Of a stretch of DNA of 64,000 bases, positions 17,178-25,805 are shown in pieces; position 1 is the stretch's first letter, and each line of letters starts with the position of its first letter. The position numbers and the translations under genes were made by a program. The notes beneath the pieces were generated by a model. That model was given only the letters and a program-made list of their open reading frames with translations. It searched no databases and was not told where the DNA came from. The DNA lies in the NCBI RefSeq assembly GCF_019966545.1, contig NZ_JAIMIC010000005.1, positions 407,813 through 471,812 on the forward strand, written 5' to 3'. The stretch is from Heliomarina baculiformis (GTDB taxonomy: Bacteria > Pseudomonadota > Alphaproteobacteria > Rhodobacterales > Rhodobacteraceae).

Positions 17178-18071
17178 ATGCGCCGTGTTCTGCCCTCACT
17201 CCCTTCGCTTACTGTTTTCGAGGCTTCGGCGCGGCACGGGAGTTTCACCCGCGCGGCGGAAGAGCTGAACATGAGCCAGTCCGCCGTGTCCAAGCGCATC
17301 GCCGCGCTCGAGGACTGGCTTGGCACGCGACTTTTCGAGCGGGTTCGGCAACGGATCGTTCTGACCGAGGCGGGGCAGCATTACCTTAGCCGTGTCCGGG
17401 AAGCGCTAGAAATCATGGAAGAAGCGACGATGGAGACGCTGGCTTTCCGGCCCGGTGGTCTGTCGCTGAACATCGCGACCCTGCCGTCATTCGGCAACCA
17501 CTGGCTGTTGCCGCGCATCGTCGGCTTTACCAAGCAGCACCCTGAAATCTCGCTGAACGTCACCTCGCGCCAATGGCCGTTTGACATGGTGCAGGAAAAT
17601 ATCGATGCCGCGATATTCTATGCGGAGGCCCCCTGGCCCGGCGGGCCGTCGGATCTGTTGTTCGGCGAAGACATGATTCCCGTCTGCCGTCCGGGCCTGA
17701 TCGATCCGGAAGATGTGGCGGCGCTCGAGATGTTGCCGCTGCTGCATCACCGCGCCCGCCCGCGTGACTGGCAGCACTGGTTGGAACAGGGCGAGCTGAA
17801 CAGCGCAAATGCCTTTCGGGGCAGCCGGTTCGAGACCTTTGACATGATCATTCGCGGCGCTCGCTATGGGCTGGGGGTCGGGCTGATCCCGAGTTTCATG
17901 GCGCAGGAGCATATCAATGCCGGGGAACTGGACCGCCCGTTTGTACGAAGCATGCGCAACGCCGGTTCCTATTACCTCGTGCATCCTGAGAAAAAGCGCC
18001 ACCTGTCCACGCTGACCGCGTTCCGGGAATGGATCCTTGTGGAAGCCGCGGGGTGGAACAGGCACGCCTGA
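17178..18071 (+). CDS. LysR family transcriptional regulator (GcvA-like)
   Basis: A 297-residue LysR regulator with an N-terminal winged helix-turn-helix (LPSLTVFEASARHGSFTRAA, then NMSQSAVSKRIAALEDWLGT) and a substrate-binding domain from about residue 90 (LSLNIATLPSFGNHWLLPRI). The order of motifs matches the GcvA/AmpR-like subgroup. It lies upstream of and in the same direction as the peptide-transporter operon at 18253, with a 19-base palindrome between them, so it probably regulates that operon. Control of a gene elsewhere cannot be excluded. Confidence 0.9.
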   Translation: MRRVLPSLPSLTVFEASARHGSFTRAAEELNMSQSAVSKRIAALEDWLGTRLFERVRQRIVLTEAGQHYLSRVREALEIMEEATMETLAFRPGGLSLNIATLPSFGNHWLLPRIVGFTKQHPEISLNVTSRQWPFDMVQENIDAAIFYAEAPWPGGPSDLLFGEDMIPVCRPGLIDPEDVAALEMLPLLHHRARPRDWQHWLEQGELNSANAFRGSRFETFDMIIRGARYGLGVGLIPSFMAQEHINAGELDRPFVRSMRNAGSYYLVHPEKKRHLSTLTAFREWILVEAAGWNRHA

Positions 18072-18074
18072 AGG

Positions 18075-18093
18075 TCATTCCCCAGGGGAATGA
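18075..18093. promoter_or_regulatory. Perfect 19-base palindrome upstream of the transporter operon
   Basis: TCATTCCCC-A-GGGGAATGA has two perfect 9-base arms around a single base. It starts 4 bases after the LysR stop and lies about 160 bases before the binding-protein start. It contains the T-N11-A core expected of LysR boxes and has no following T-run, so it looks more like an operator than a terminator. Confidence 0.5.
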
Positions 18094-18252
18094 ATCCACG
18101 CAGAATCATCGTTTGGCCGCAATGCAGCATGAGCGTAGCGTAATCCGCACAACAAAGCCCTGATCCGAAACGCCCCGCGAATCGTTCATGACCTGCGGGA
18201 CTGGAAAAAGGGCAAGGATATTCGCCCTATAGCCCCAACAGGAGCACCCAAA

Positions 18253-19857
18253 ATGACTGACCAACGCCCGTTTCCGGGTATCGCCTTCCGCCTTGCCGGT
18301 TTTGCCAGCGCCGCCGCGATTGCCTGCGCCAGCGCTGCCGCCGCGCAGGATGCCGGAACCGTTACCATTGGCCGCACCTCGGATGCGGATCGCTATGACC
18401 CGCAACGCTCGTCGGCGCTTGCCGCGGCCGAAGTGCTTTACATGATCGGCGACACGCTGGTCACGCTCAGCTCGGATCTGAAAACGGTCGAGCCTGCGCT
18501 AGCGGAAAGCTGGGACATCTCGGAAGACGGGCTGACCTATACGTTTCACCTTAAAGACGGCGTCACCTTTTGCGACGGCAGGGCATTCACCGCGCAGGAT
18601 GTGGTCGGCAGCATGGAACGCTGGCTGACGCCCGACGGTCCTTATGTCAGTACGTGGAAGGCGGGCATTGTCGACAGCGTCACCACGCCCGATGACCTGA
18701 CCGTGGTCTACAAACTCAAGGCGCCGAGTTCCGGGCTGTTGTACCAGATGGCGCAGTTCAACTTTATCATCATCGACCCGGAACAGGCGGAGAGCCTTGG
18801 CGATGATTTCGGTGTGACGGCGTTTAATGGCACCGGTCCGTTCTGCTTTGAAAGCTGGAACCCGAATGACAGCGTCGTTCTGAGCGCGCATGAAGGGTAC
18901 AGCTGGGGCAGCCCGGCGCTTGGCAATACCGGACCTGCGAAAGTGGACAAGGTCGTCTGGAAGATCGTGCCCGAAGAGGCCACGCTGGCCGCAAGCCTTC
19001 AGGCCGGAGAGATCGACGCATCCTATTCCCTGCCGGCATGGTCGATTGCCCAGTTCGAGGCCGACCCGTCGGTGACCCTGCTGCAACCCGAAGCGGCCTT
19101 CCGCACCCATTACCTTGGCATGAAAGTCACCCGCGATTTCATGAAGGACATCCGCGTGCGTGAAGCGGTCAGCCATGCCATCGACCAGTCGGCCATCGCC
19201 GATGCGATCTTTTTCGGCACGGTCGAACCGACCGAAAGTTATTATGCCGAGGAAGCGCTGGATTACGACCCGAGCATCGACACAACGCCTTTCGCCTATG
19301 ACCCTGCCAAGACCGAAACGTTGTTGACCGAAGCCGGGTTCACCAAAGGCGACGACGGGTTCTGGCAAAAGGACGGCACTCCGCTCACGCTGACCTATTA
19401 CGGGTTCAACACCTCGCGCGAGCAGGCGGAAACCGTCCAGGGCGATCTGCGCAAGGCCGGGATCAATCTGAATGTCGAACTGTATGACTCGACCGCGATC
19501 TGGGCGAAGCTGCGCGAGCAGACCTATGATCTTTACCAGATGGACTACCCCTATCTGAACGCCGGTGACGCGCTGAACCTCTATTTCGCCTCGTCCTCGG
19601 TGCCCTCGCCCAACCGGATGATGTGGGAAGACGAAGAGACCGACCGTCTGCTTGAAGCGGGCAACAGCGCGGTCAACGCGGACGCGCGCGCCGAGGCGTT
19701 CATGGCGCTTGGCAAGCATCTGCACGAGGCAATCCTTTGGAAACCGCTTTTGCTTGAAAAGCCCACGGTTGCCATCGGTCCGCGACTGGTTCCGTTCGAA
19801 CCTGCGGGCATCTCGGGTGCGGCCTTTGGGACCGGCCTGAACCTCGAACTGCAATGA
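18253..19857 (+). CDS. ABC transporter substrate-binding protein, family 5 (peptide/opine type)
   Basis: A 534-residue periplasmic binding protein of the DppA/OppA class. A signal peptide ends near AAAAQ/DAGTV (about residue 33). Family marks include TVEPALAESWDISEDGLTYT, the FHLKDGVTFCDGRAFTAQDV segment and the later IRVREAVSHAIDQ. GGAG lies close before the start. It leads a transporter operon that ends in a deacylase and a cysteine peptidase, so acylated or modified peptides or amino acids are the likely ligand. The ligand cannot be deduced directly. Confidence 0.92.
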   Translation: MTDQRPFPGIAFRLAGFASAAAIACASAAAAQDAGTVTIGRTSDADRYDPQRSSALAAAEVLYMIGDTLVTLSSDLKTVEPALAESWDISEDGLTYTFHLKDGVTFCDGRAFTAQDVVGSMERWLTPDGPYVSTWKAGIVDSVTTPDDLTVVYKLKAPSSGLLYQMAQFNFIIIDPEQAESLGDDFGVTAFNGTGPFCFESWNPNDSVVLSAHEGYSWGSPALGNTGPAKVDKVVWKIVPEEATLAASLQAGEIDASYSLPAWSIAQFEADPSVTLLQPEAAFRTHYLGMKVTRDFMKDIRVREAVSHAIDQSAIADAIFFGTVEPTESYYAEEALDYDPSIDTTPFAYDPAKTETLLTEAGFTKGDDGFWQKDGTPLTLTYYGFNTSREQAETVQGDLRKAGINLNVELYDSTAIWAKLREQTYDLYQMDYPYLNAGDALNLYFASSSVPSPNRMMWEDEETDRLLEAGNSAVNADARAEAFMALGKHLHEAILWKPLLLEKPTVAIGPRLVPFEPAGISGAAFGTGLNLELQ

Positions 19858-19873
19858 CGACCACCACTCACGG

Positions 19874-19898
19874 CCACGGCCCCCTCACGGGGCCGTGG
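19874..19898 (+). repeat. Intercistronic hairpin after the binding-protein gene
   Basis: A perfect 10-bp stem (CCACGGCCCC with GGGGCCGTGG) with a 5-base loop sits 16 bases after the binding-protein stop and is followed by CAATTTTCGG. The short T-run makes it a possible leaky terminator that lowers permease expression relative to the binding protein. Confidence 0.6.
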
Positions 19899-19918
19899 CA
19901 ATTTTCGGAGCGTTATTG

Positions 19919-20860
19919 ATGTTCTCACGACTGATCCACAGAGGCGTCACCTCGCTGATCGTGCTGACCGGAGTCTTGCTGATCGGGTTCCTGATGCTGC
20001 AGGTGATCCCTGCGGACCCGGCAGTGGCCATCGCGGGTCCCCAAGGCACGCAGGAAGAGATCGACGCGATCCGTCGACATCTCGGGCTTGATCAGCCGGT
20101 GCTGCTGCAATTCGTCTGGTATATCGAACGTGTGCTTTCCGGCGACATGGGCCGGTCGGTGATCAACAACGCCTCGGTATCGGGAGAGCTTCTCCGGGCG
20201 GCGGGCCCGACCATCGAGCTGCTGGCGGTTGCGATGCTCTGGGCCGTGCCGACCGCGCTGGGGCTTGGTATTCTTGCCGCCCTGCGCCGGGGCGGAATCG
20301 TGGACCGGCTGGTGATGGCCGTGTCGGTGATGGGTGTGTCCATTCCGGTATTTTGGGTTGGTTTGCTGATGATCCAGTTTGCCGCCCGCACCCGTGCCTT
20401 TCCGGTTCAGGGACGCGGCGGACCGCTCTGGACGATTGACGGGTTGTCCCACATCATCCTGCCCGCGATTGCGCTTGGGCTGATCCTTGTCGGACCGATT
20501 GCGCGGATGACGCGAACCACCCTGTCGGAATCGCTTTACGCGGATCATGTGCGCACGGCGCGCGCCAAGGGCGCGTCCGAGGCGCGGGTCATCATACACC
20601 ATGCGCTGCGCACCGCGCTGTTGCCGATCATCACGCTGATCGGGCTTCAGATCGGCACCCTGCTGGGCGGTGCGGTTGTGACCGAGACCATCTTTTCATG
20701 GCCCGGGGTCGGTCGGCTGGCCGTCGGGTCGATCATTGCCGGTGACTATCCCATGGCGCAGGGGGCCATCGTGTTCCTCGCCTCGGCCTTTATCCTCGTG
20801 AACATCACCGTGGACATATTCAACGAATTGGCGGACCCGCGGATCGGAGCCAAGACATGA
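19919..20860 (+). CDS. ABC transporter permease (DppB/OppB type)
   Basis: A 313-residue membrane permease. The start at 19919 (MFSRLIHRGVTSLIVL) is chosen because GGAG lies 8 bases upstream. DppB marks are the N-terminal LMLQVIPADPAVAIAG, the HLGLDQPVLLQF segment and the EAA coupling loop HHALRTALLPIITLIG. Its stop overlaps the next permease start by 4 bases. Forms the heterodimeric channel with the following gene. Confidence 0.93.
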   Translation: MFSRLIHRGVTSLIVLTGVLLIGFLMLQVIPADPAVAIAGPQGTQEEIDAIRRHLGLDQPVLLQFVWYIERVLSGDMGRSVINNASVSGELLRAAGPTIELLAVAMLWAVPTALGLGILAALRRGGIVDRLVMAVSVMGVSIPVFWVGLLMIQFAARTRAFPVQGRGGPLWTIDGLSHIILPAIALGLILVGPIARMTRTTLSESLYADHVRTARAKGASEARVIIHHALRTALLPIITLIGLQIGTLLGGAVVTETIFSWPGVGRLAVGSIIAGDYPMAQGAIVFLASAFILVNITVDIFNELADPRIGAKT

Positions 20861-21708
20861 CCGACGCAACCGTCTTTGCCGCGCGCGGCCGTACCTGGCG
20901 CAGGCTGCGTCGCAACCCGATGATGACGCTGGCGCTTGGCGTGCTGGTGCTGATCACGCTGGCTGCCATCCTTGCGCCCGCTTTGACACCTTTCGACCCC
21001 TACGAGACCAACATCCGCGCGCGGCTGAAACCACCGGGCGACGGTCATATCCTCGGGACCGACAGTCAGGGGCGCGATCTGCTGACGCGGCTGCTGTACG
21101 GCGCGCGCACCACGCTTTTGATCGGTCTTGTCGGCACCGGGTTCGGGGCGCTGCTTGGCGGTACGATCGGGTTGTGCGCTGCCTTTTACCGGCGGCTGGA
21201 TTCCGTGCTGATGCGGATCATCGACGTTTTTCTTTCGTTTCCGTCGATCCTGTTCGGCCTGTCGCTGGCAGCAATGCTTGGCCCCGGGCTTGATAGTCTG
21301 ATTTTTGCCGTGGGGCTGTCGGTGATGCCCGGCATCGCGCGGATTTCACGGGGCGCGGCGCTGTCGATCATGGCTCAGGATTACATGGACAGCGGTCGCG
21401 CCATCGGCCTGCCCGACCGGCGGCTGCTGAGCGGGTATCTTCTGGCCAATGCCTATCCGCCGATCCTCACCTATACGACGCTGGCCTTTGGCGACGCGGT
21501 ATTGCTGGCCGCAACGCTCGGGTTTCTCGGGCTGGGGCTGCAACCGCCGACGGCGGAGCTTGGCTCTATCGCCGCCGAGGGGCGTTCGTTTCTGTTCCTT
21601 GCGCCGCATGTGTCGACGGCGGCCTCGGTGATGATCTTCGTGATCGTGTTGTCCTTTAACCTTCTGGGCGATGCGCTGCGCGATGCGGGCGACCGGAGAT
21701 CGGTATGA
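20857..21708 (+). CDS. ABC transporter permease (DppC/OppC type)
   Basis: A 283-residue membrane permease with the DppC signature HILGTDSQGRDLLTRLLYGA and a coupling loop around SGYLLANAYPPILTY. The N-terminal RRNPMMTLALGVLVLITL helix and the length are standard for the family. Start and stop each overlap the neighbour by 4 bases, giving one translationally coupled run of permeases and ATPases. Confidence 0.93.
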   Translation: MTDATVFAARGRTWRRLRRNPMMTLALGVLVLITLAAILAPALTPFDPYETNIRARLKPPGDGHILGTDSQGRDLLTRLLYGARTTLLIGLVGTGFGALLGGTIGLCAAFYRRLDSVLMRIIDVFLSFPSILFGLSLAAMLGPGLDSLIFAVGLSVMPGIARISRGAALSIMAQDYMDSGRAIGLPDRRLLSGYLLANAYPPILTYTTLAFGDAVLLAATLGFLGLGLQPPTAELGSIAAEGRSFLFLAPHVSTAASVMIFVIVLSFNLLGDALRDAGDRRSV

Positions 21709-22730
21709 AACAGATGACGATTTCGAAACAGGCGGGTGTCGCGGCGCCGCTTTTCTCGGTCGAGAACCTGTCAGTCAGTTTTTCCACCGACAGCGGGCCG
21801 CTGCTGGCGCTCGACGATGTAAGCCTTTCGATCCATCCGGGCGAAACCCTTGCGGTGGTCGGGGAAAGCGGATCCGGCAAGTCGGTTCTGTCCCTTGCGA
21901 TCATGGGGCTGCTGCCACCAACGGCAAAGGTCAGCGTTGGGCATATGCGCTATGACGGGCGCGATCTGGCCGGGCTGGACAAGACCGCCCGGCGCGACAT
22001 GCGCGGCAAGGAAATGGCGATGATCTTTCAGGAGCCATCGACCGCGCTGAACCCGGTGAAACGCATCGGCGATCAGCTTGTCGAAGCGATCCTGCTGCAT
22101 GAGCCGATGCCCAAGGCCACGGCAAAGACTCGCGCGGTCGAAGCGCTCGCCGCGACCGGGATACCCTCGCCCGAGATAAGGGCGCGTGCCTATCCCCACG
22201 AGCTTTCGGGCGGCATGAGACAGCGGGCGCTGATCGCGATGGCCCTGATCCACCGGCCCCGGTTGTTGATCGCGGATGAACCGACAACGGCGCTGGACGT
22301 GACGGTTCAGGCGCAGATCCTTGACCTGATCCGGGACCTTGGCCGCGAAACTGGCACGGCGACGATATTCATAACACATGACATGGGCGTGGTGGCCGAG
22401 ATGGCCGACCGCGTGGCGGTTCTTTATGCGGGGCGCATGGTCGAGACCGCGCGGGCAAGCGATTTGTTCACCAGTCCCGAGCACCCCTATACGCTCGGTT
22501 TGCTCGGCTCGATGCCGCAGCTGAACCAGCGGGGCGCGCCGATGCTGCCGATCAGCGGGACAGTGCCCGACCTGCGGCGCATGCCGAGCGGATGCCATTT
22601 CCACCCGCGCTGTCCCTTTGCACAGGCGCGTTGCGTCGAGGAAAGACCGGGGTTGCGGGCGCTTGACCGGGGTCGCCGCTCGGCCTGCCATTTCGCGCCG
22701 CTTCTGGAAACGCTTGGGGGGCAGGCATGA
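21705..22730 (+). CDS. ABC transporter ATP-binding protein (DppD/OppD type)
   Basis: A 341-residue ATPase. Walker A is GESGSGKS near residue 50, the signature is ELSGGMRQRALIAMAL, Walker B LLIADEP and the switch histidine lies in ITHDMG. The C-terminal oligopeptide-transporter extension ends with the cysteine-rich HFHPRCPFAQARCVEE motif that can ligate an iron-sulphur cluster in DppD relatives. Coupled by 4-base overlaps to both neighbours. Confidence 0.93.
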   Translation: MKQMTISKQAGVAAPLFSVENLSVSFSTDSGPLLALDDVSLSIHPGETLAVVGESGSGKSVLSLAIMGLLPPTAKVSVGHMRYDGRDLAGLDKTARRDMRGKEMAMIFQEPSTALNPVKRIGDQLVEAILLHEPMPKATAKTRAVEALAATGIPSPEIRARAYPHELSGGMRQRALIAMALIHRPRLLIADEPTTALDVTVQAQILDLIRDLGRETGTATIFITHDMGVVAEMADRVAVLYAGRMVETARASDLFTSPEHPYTLGLLGSMPQLNQRGAPMLPISGTVPDLRRMPSGCHFHPRCPFAQARCVEERPGLRALDRGRRSACHFAPLLETLGGQA

Positions 22731-23782
22731 CGCTTTTGACGCTTAAGCAGATTACCCGAGATTTTCACCTGCGCGGCGGGTTATTTGGCGGACGTCGGGT
22801 GTTGCGGGCGCTTGACGGGATCGACCTTGAGATCGCGCGCGGCGAGACACTGTCGCTGGTCGGAGAATCCGGCTGTGGCAAGTCCACGCTGGGCCGGATC
22901 GTGGCCGGGCTGCAAAGCCCGAGTTCGGGCGAGATCCTGATCAACGGTAAACCGGCGCTGAAGGGCAAGGCCCGGGCGCGCCAGATACAGATCGTGTTTC
23001 AGGACCCGTTCGGGTCGCTGAATCCGAAAATGTCGGTGGGCGCGCTGATTGCCGAACCGGCAACGCTGCACGGGTTGATAAGCCGTCGCGATGCGCCGCA
23101 ACGGGTGCAGGAGTTGATGCGGCTGGTAGGGTTGCGCGGCGCGCTTGCGGAGCGGTTTCCCCATGAGCTGTCCGGCGGGCAGCGGCAGCGGGTCGCGCTG
23201 GCACGGGCGCTGGCAACCGAACCGGAGCTGATCGTCTGTGACGAGGCGGTGTCGGCGCTGGATGTATCGGTTCAGGCGCAGATCGCCAACCTACTGCAGG
23301 ACATCCAGAAAGAGACCGGCATCAGTCTTTTGTTCATCTCGCACGGGCTGTCGCTTGTCCGCCATATCTCGCACCGTCTGGCTGTCATGTATCTGGGGCG
23401 GATCGTAGAACAGGGCGAGGCGCAACAGGTTTTTGCCAATCCGCTGCACCCCTATACCCGCGCGCTGATCTCGGCAACGCCGGAACCCCTTCCCGGCACG
23501 GGCGCGAAACGGCTTGAGCTTGAGGGCGAGATCCCAAGCCCGCTTGCCCTGCCCTCGGGCTGCACGTTCCGAAGCCGGTGCCCCCACGCGACCGAGCGTT
23601 GCGCCGCTGCGCAGCCCCCGCTGGAGGCGACCGGCCACGCCGCCGCCTGCTGGCATATAGACAGCCTGCCCGACTATGCGGCGCGCCAGACCACACCGCC
23701 GGAACGCATGCGGGCCGCGCTCGATCTTTACCGTTTGGCGGCTGCGCGCCGCACGCACCCCCTTGAGGAGACCATCAATTGA
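22727..23782 (+). CDS. ABC transporter ATP-binding protein (DppF/OppF type)
   Basis: A 351-residue ATPase with Walker A GESGCGKSTLGRIVAG, signature ELSGGQRQRVALARAL, Walker B LIVCDEA and the extension motif FRSRCPHATERCAAA. The Walker B aspartate-glutamate pair is intact. It completes the five-gene importer. Its last four bases form the TTGA overlap with the TTG start of the deacylase gene, showing that the two hydrolases after it belong to the same transcript. Confidence 0.93.
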   Translation: MTLLTLKQITRDFHLRGGLFGGRRVLRALDGIDLEIARGETLSLVGESGCGKSTLGRIVAGLQSPSSGEILINGKPALKGKARARQIQIVFQDPFGSLNPKMSVGALIAEPATLHGLISRRDAPQRVQELMRLVGLRGALAERFPHELSGGQRQRVALARALATEPELIVCDEAVSALDVSVQAQIANLLQDIQKETGISLLFISHGLSLVRHISHRLAVMYLGRIVEQGEAQQVFANPLHPYTRALISATPEPLPGTGAKRLELEGEIPSPLALPSGCTFRSRCPHATERCAAAQPPLEATGHAAACWHIDSLPDYAARQTTPPERMRAALDLYRLAAARRTHPLEETIN

Positions 23783-24771
23783 CCAACCCGATCTGGGCAA
23801 CCGTAGATTTCGAGGCCGAAGGATATCAGACCGGTGATCTCTGCCTGCCGCATTCGGTCCATCGTTCGGCCTATGGCGTTCTGACCATTCCTGTTGCGGT
23901 CATGTCCAACGGTCAGGGACCGACGGTTCTGCTGACCGGTGGCACCCATGGGGACGAATATGAAGGCCCGGTTGCGATCCGGCGTCTGCTGAGTTCGCTG
24001 TCGCCAGAGCAGATAAAGGGCCGGATCATCGCCATTCCGATGCTGAACGCCCCCGCCTTTCGCGCCGGCCTGCGGACCTCGCCCGAAGATGGCGGCAATC
24101 TCAACCGCTCCTACCCCGGCGATCCGGCGGGCGGGCCGACCGCGATCATCGCGCATTATGTCTCGAGCGTGTTGCTGCCGATGGCCGATTACTACCATGA
24201 CACCCATGCGGGCGGTTCTTCGCTGCAATACCTGCCATTCGTGTCGACCCGTCGCAGCGGCGTGCGCGAGCTGGACGATACCGCGCTTGGTGCAGCGCGG
24301 GCCTTTGGGGCGGAGCGGATCGTGATCTGGGATTATTCGCCGGACCCGAGACTGTCCACATCGGAAGCCAACCGGCAGAAGGTCGTGTCGCTTGGCGGAG
24401 AGTTCGGCGGCGGCGGATCGGTGTCGCGCAGTGGCGTGCATCTTGTCGAGCGCGGGTTGCGGCGGCTGCTGGCCCATTGGGGCATTATCGAGGAACCGGT
24501 GCCCGACCTGCCCGCAGCGGTCGAATACCGCATCGCCGGGCGCGACTACTATGTCTACGCGACCCGAGCCGGTGTGTTCGAACCTGCGGTTGACCTTGGC
24601 GACAAGATCGATGGCGGCGCGCTCTGCGGCACGGTCTGGAGTACCGACGATCTGGCCGACGCGCCGCAGGAACAGCGTTTTCACCGCGAAGGCACCGTGT
24701 TTTGCCTGCGCCATCCCGGGCTGGTTCAACCCGGGGATTGCCTTGCCCACCTAGCGACCGAGGTTGCCTGA
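23779..24771 (+). CDS. Zinc-dependent deacylase, succinylglutamate desuccinylase/aspartoacylase family (DoeB-like)
   Basis: A 330-residue cytoplasmic metalloenzyme. The zinc site is visible as His57 and Glu60 in GGTHGDEYEG and His143 in HDTHAGG; NLNRSYPGD (residues 107-115) matches the substrate-carboxylate arginine region. Closest in style to N-acetyl-diaminobutyrate deacetylase DoeB, but no other ectoine-degradation gene is near, so it more likely removes an acyl group from an imported N-acyl amino acid or peptide. It uses a TTG start overlapping DppF, with GAGGAG 9 bases upstream. Its stop overlaps the C39-like gene (TGATG). Confidence 0.87.
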   Translation: MTNPIWATVDFEAEGYQTGDLCLPHSVHRSAYGVLTIPVAVMSNGQGPTVLLTGGTHGDEYEGPVAIRRLLSSLSPEQIKGRIIAIPMLNAPAFRAGLRTSPEDGGNLNRSYPGDPAGGPTAIIAHYVSSVLLPMADYYHDTHAGGSSLQYLPFVSTRRSGVRELDDTALGAARAFGAERIVIWDYSPDPRLSTSEANRQKVVSLGGEFGGGGSVSRSGVHLVERGLRRLLAHWGIIEEPVPDLPAAVEYRIAGRDYYVYATRAGVFEPAVDLGDKIDGGALCGTVWSTDDLADAPQEQRFHREGTVFCLRHPGLVQPGDCLAHLATEVA

Positions 24772-25754
24772 TGCCCGAAGATTTCCCACACTCCGCTTTT
24801 GATATGTCCCCCGAAGCTTTGCCTGCCGGGGCATTCCCTTCCCCGCGACCGGAGGCGGCGCATATCTTTGCCGTGGGCATCGGTGATCCCACGAGCCCGC
24901 GCGGCTACGCGGTTATGCGGCAGCGGCGTACCGCTGCAATGGTGATGATCATCGGCTGGGAATGCGACCGGGCGGATGCAGAGGAAATGGCACAGGCTGT
25001 TGAAACCTTGGCGAAGGATCGGGGTGCCATCCTGATCCGCGCGGCCACGGAGCTGACCGGTGCGATTGACGCGCTGGCGCTGGCGGACACAGGCCGCGGC
25101 TATGCGCAGCGTTGGCTTGGCACGGCCATTGATAGCGCGCATGACACCGGTCAGTTCACCCAGACGACAGGGTTCACCTGCGGACCCGTCTCGCTTGCGA
25201 TGGCCTTGACCGCCGATGTGAACCGCAGCCTTGAAGTTGAGATCTGGCGAGAAGCCACGACAATGATCGGTCTGACCGGCCCGGGCGGTTGCGATCCCTA
25301 TGGGCTGGCCCTTGCCGCCGCGCGCCGTGGGTTCGATGTTACGCTATGGTTCGATGCAGGTGAGGCTGTGCTGCTGGACCGGGCCAACACGGACGAGAAA
25401 AAGGATCTGATGCGCTTTGTGCAGGCAGAGTTTCGCGAAAAAGCGCAGGAGACCCTGCTGGTTCTGGACACGGCAATGACTGAGCAGACCCTGTCAGAAG
25501 TGGTTGGCAAAGGGGCGCAGGTACTTTTACTGATCGACCAGTGCCATACTCATGATCACCACGCCCCGCATTGGATCCTCGTCCATGCAGAGCAGGATGG
25601 CATCTTTCTAGTCAACGATCCTTGGGCCGAGCCGGACGATGGCGAAACGGTTGCCGACGTGGACGAGATCCCCATCGCGCGGGAAACGCTCATGCAGATG
25701 GCGGCCTATGGGGACCCGGCCTATCACGCGGCAATCGTTCTGGAAGAACACTAG
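24771..25754 (+). CDS. C39-like cysteine peptidase domain protein
   Basis: A 327-residue protein without signal peptide. Residues about 125-300 hold a papain-like C39 fold: Gln131 and Cys137 in QTTGFTCGPVSLAMAL, His267 in HAPHWILVHAEQ and Asp283 in FLVNDPW make a complete catalytic set. The first 110 residues form an extra domain I do not recognise. The start at 24771 is fixed by the overlap with the deacylase stop and by GAGG 7 bases upstream. C39 domains usually process leader peptides within bacteriocin exporters, but here there is no ABC exporter domain and the partner genes import and deacylate. Peptide or amide hydrolysis of the imported compound is the inference. Confidence 0.78.
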   Translation: MPEDFPHSAFDMSPEALPAGAFPSPRPEAAHIFAVGIGDPTSPRGYAVMRQRRTAAMVMIIGWECDRADAEEMAQAVETLAKDRGAILIRAATELTGAIDALALADTGRGYAQRWLGTAIDSAHDTGQFTQTTGFTCGPVSLAMALTADVNRSLEVEIWREATTMIGLTGPGGCDPYGLALAAARRGFDVTLWFDAGEAVLLDRANTDEKKDLMRFVQAEFREKAQETLLVLDTAMTEQTLSEVVGKGAQVLLLIDQCHTHDHHAPHWILVHAEQDGIFLVNDPWAEPDDGETVADVDEIPIARETLMQMAAYGDPAYHAAIVLEEH

Positions 25755-25805
25755 CGACGGGGCGACGTCATGCCCGGAGGTGATGCCAATTGTAAGCCCG
25801 GGTTT

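Noticed and set aside
18499..19854. A 451-codon open frame opposite the family-5 binding protein
   Set aside because: Antisense shadow; the sense frame has signal peptide and family motifs.
23779..24771. Reading the deacylase as part of an ectoine degradation pathway
   Set aside because: Ectoine hydrolase, aminotransferase, dehydrogenase and the ectoine importer regulator are all absent; only the enzyme family is shared.
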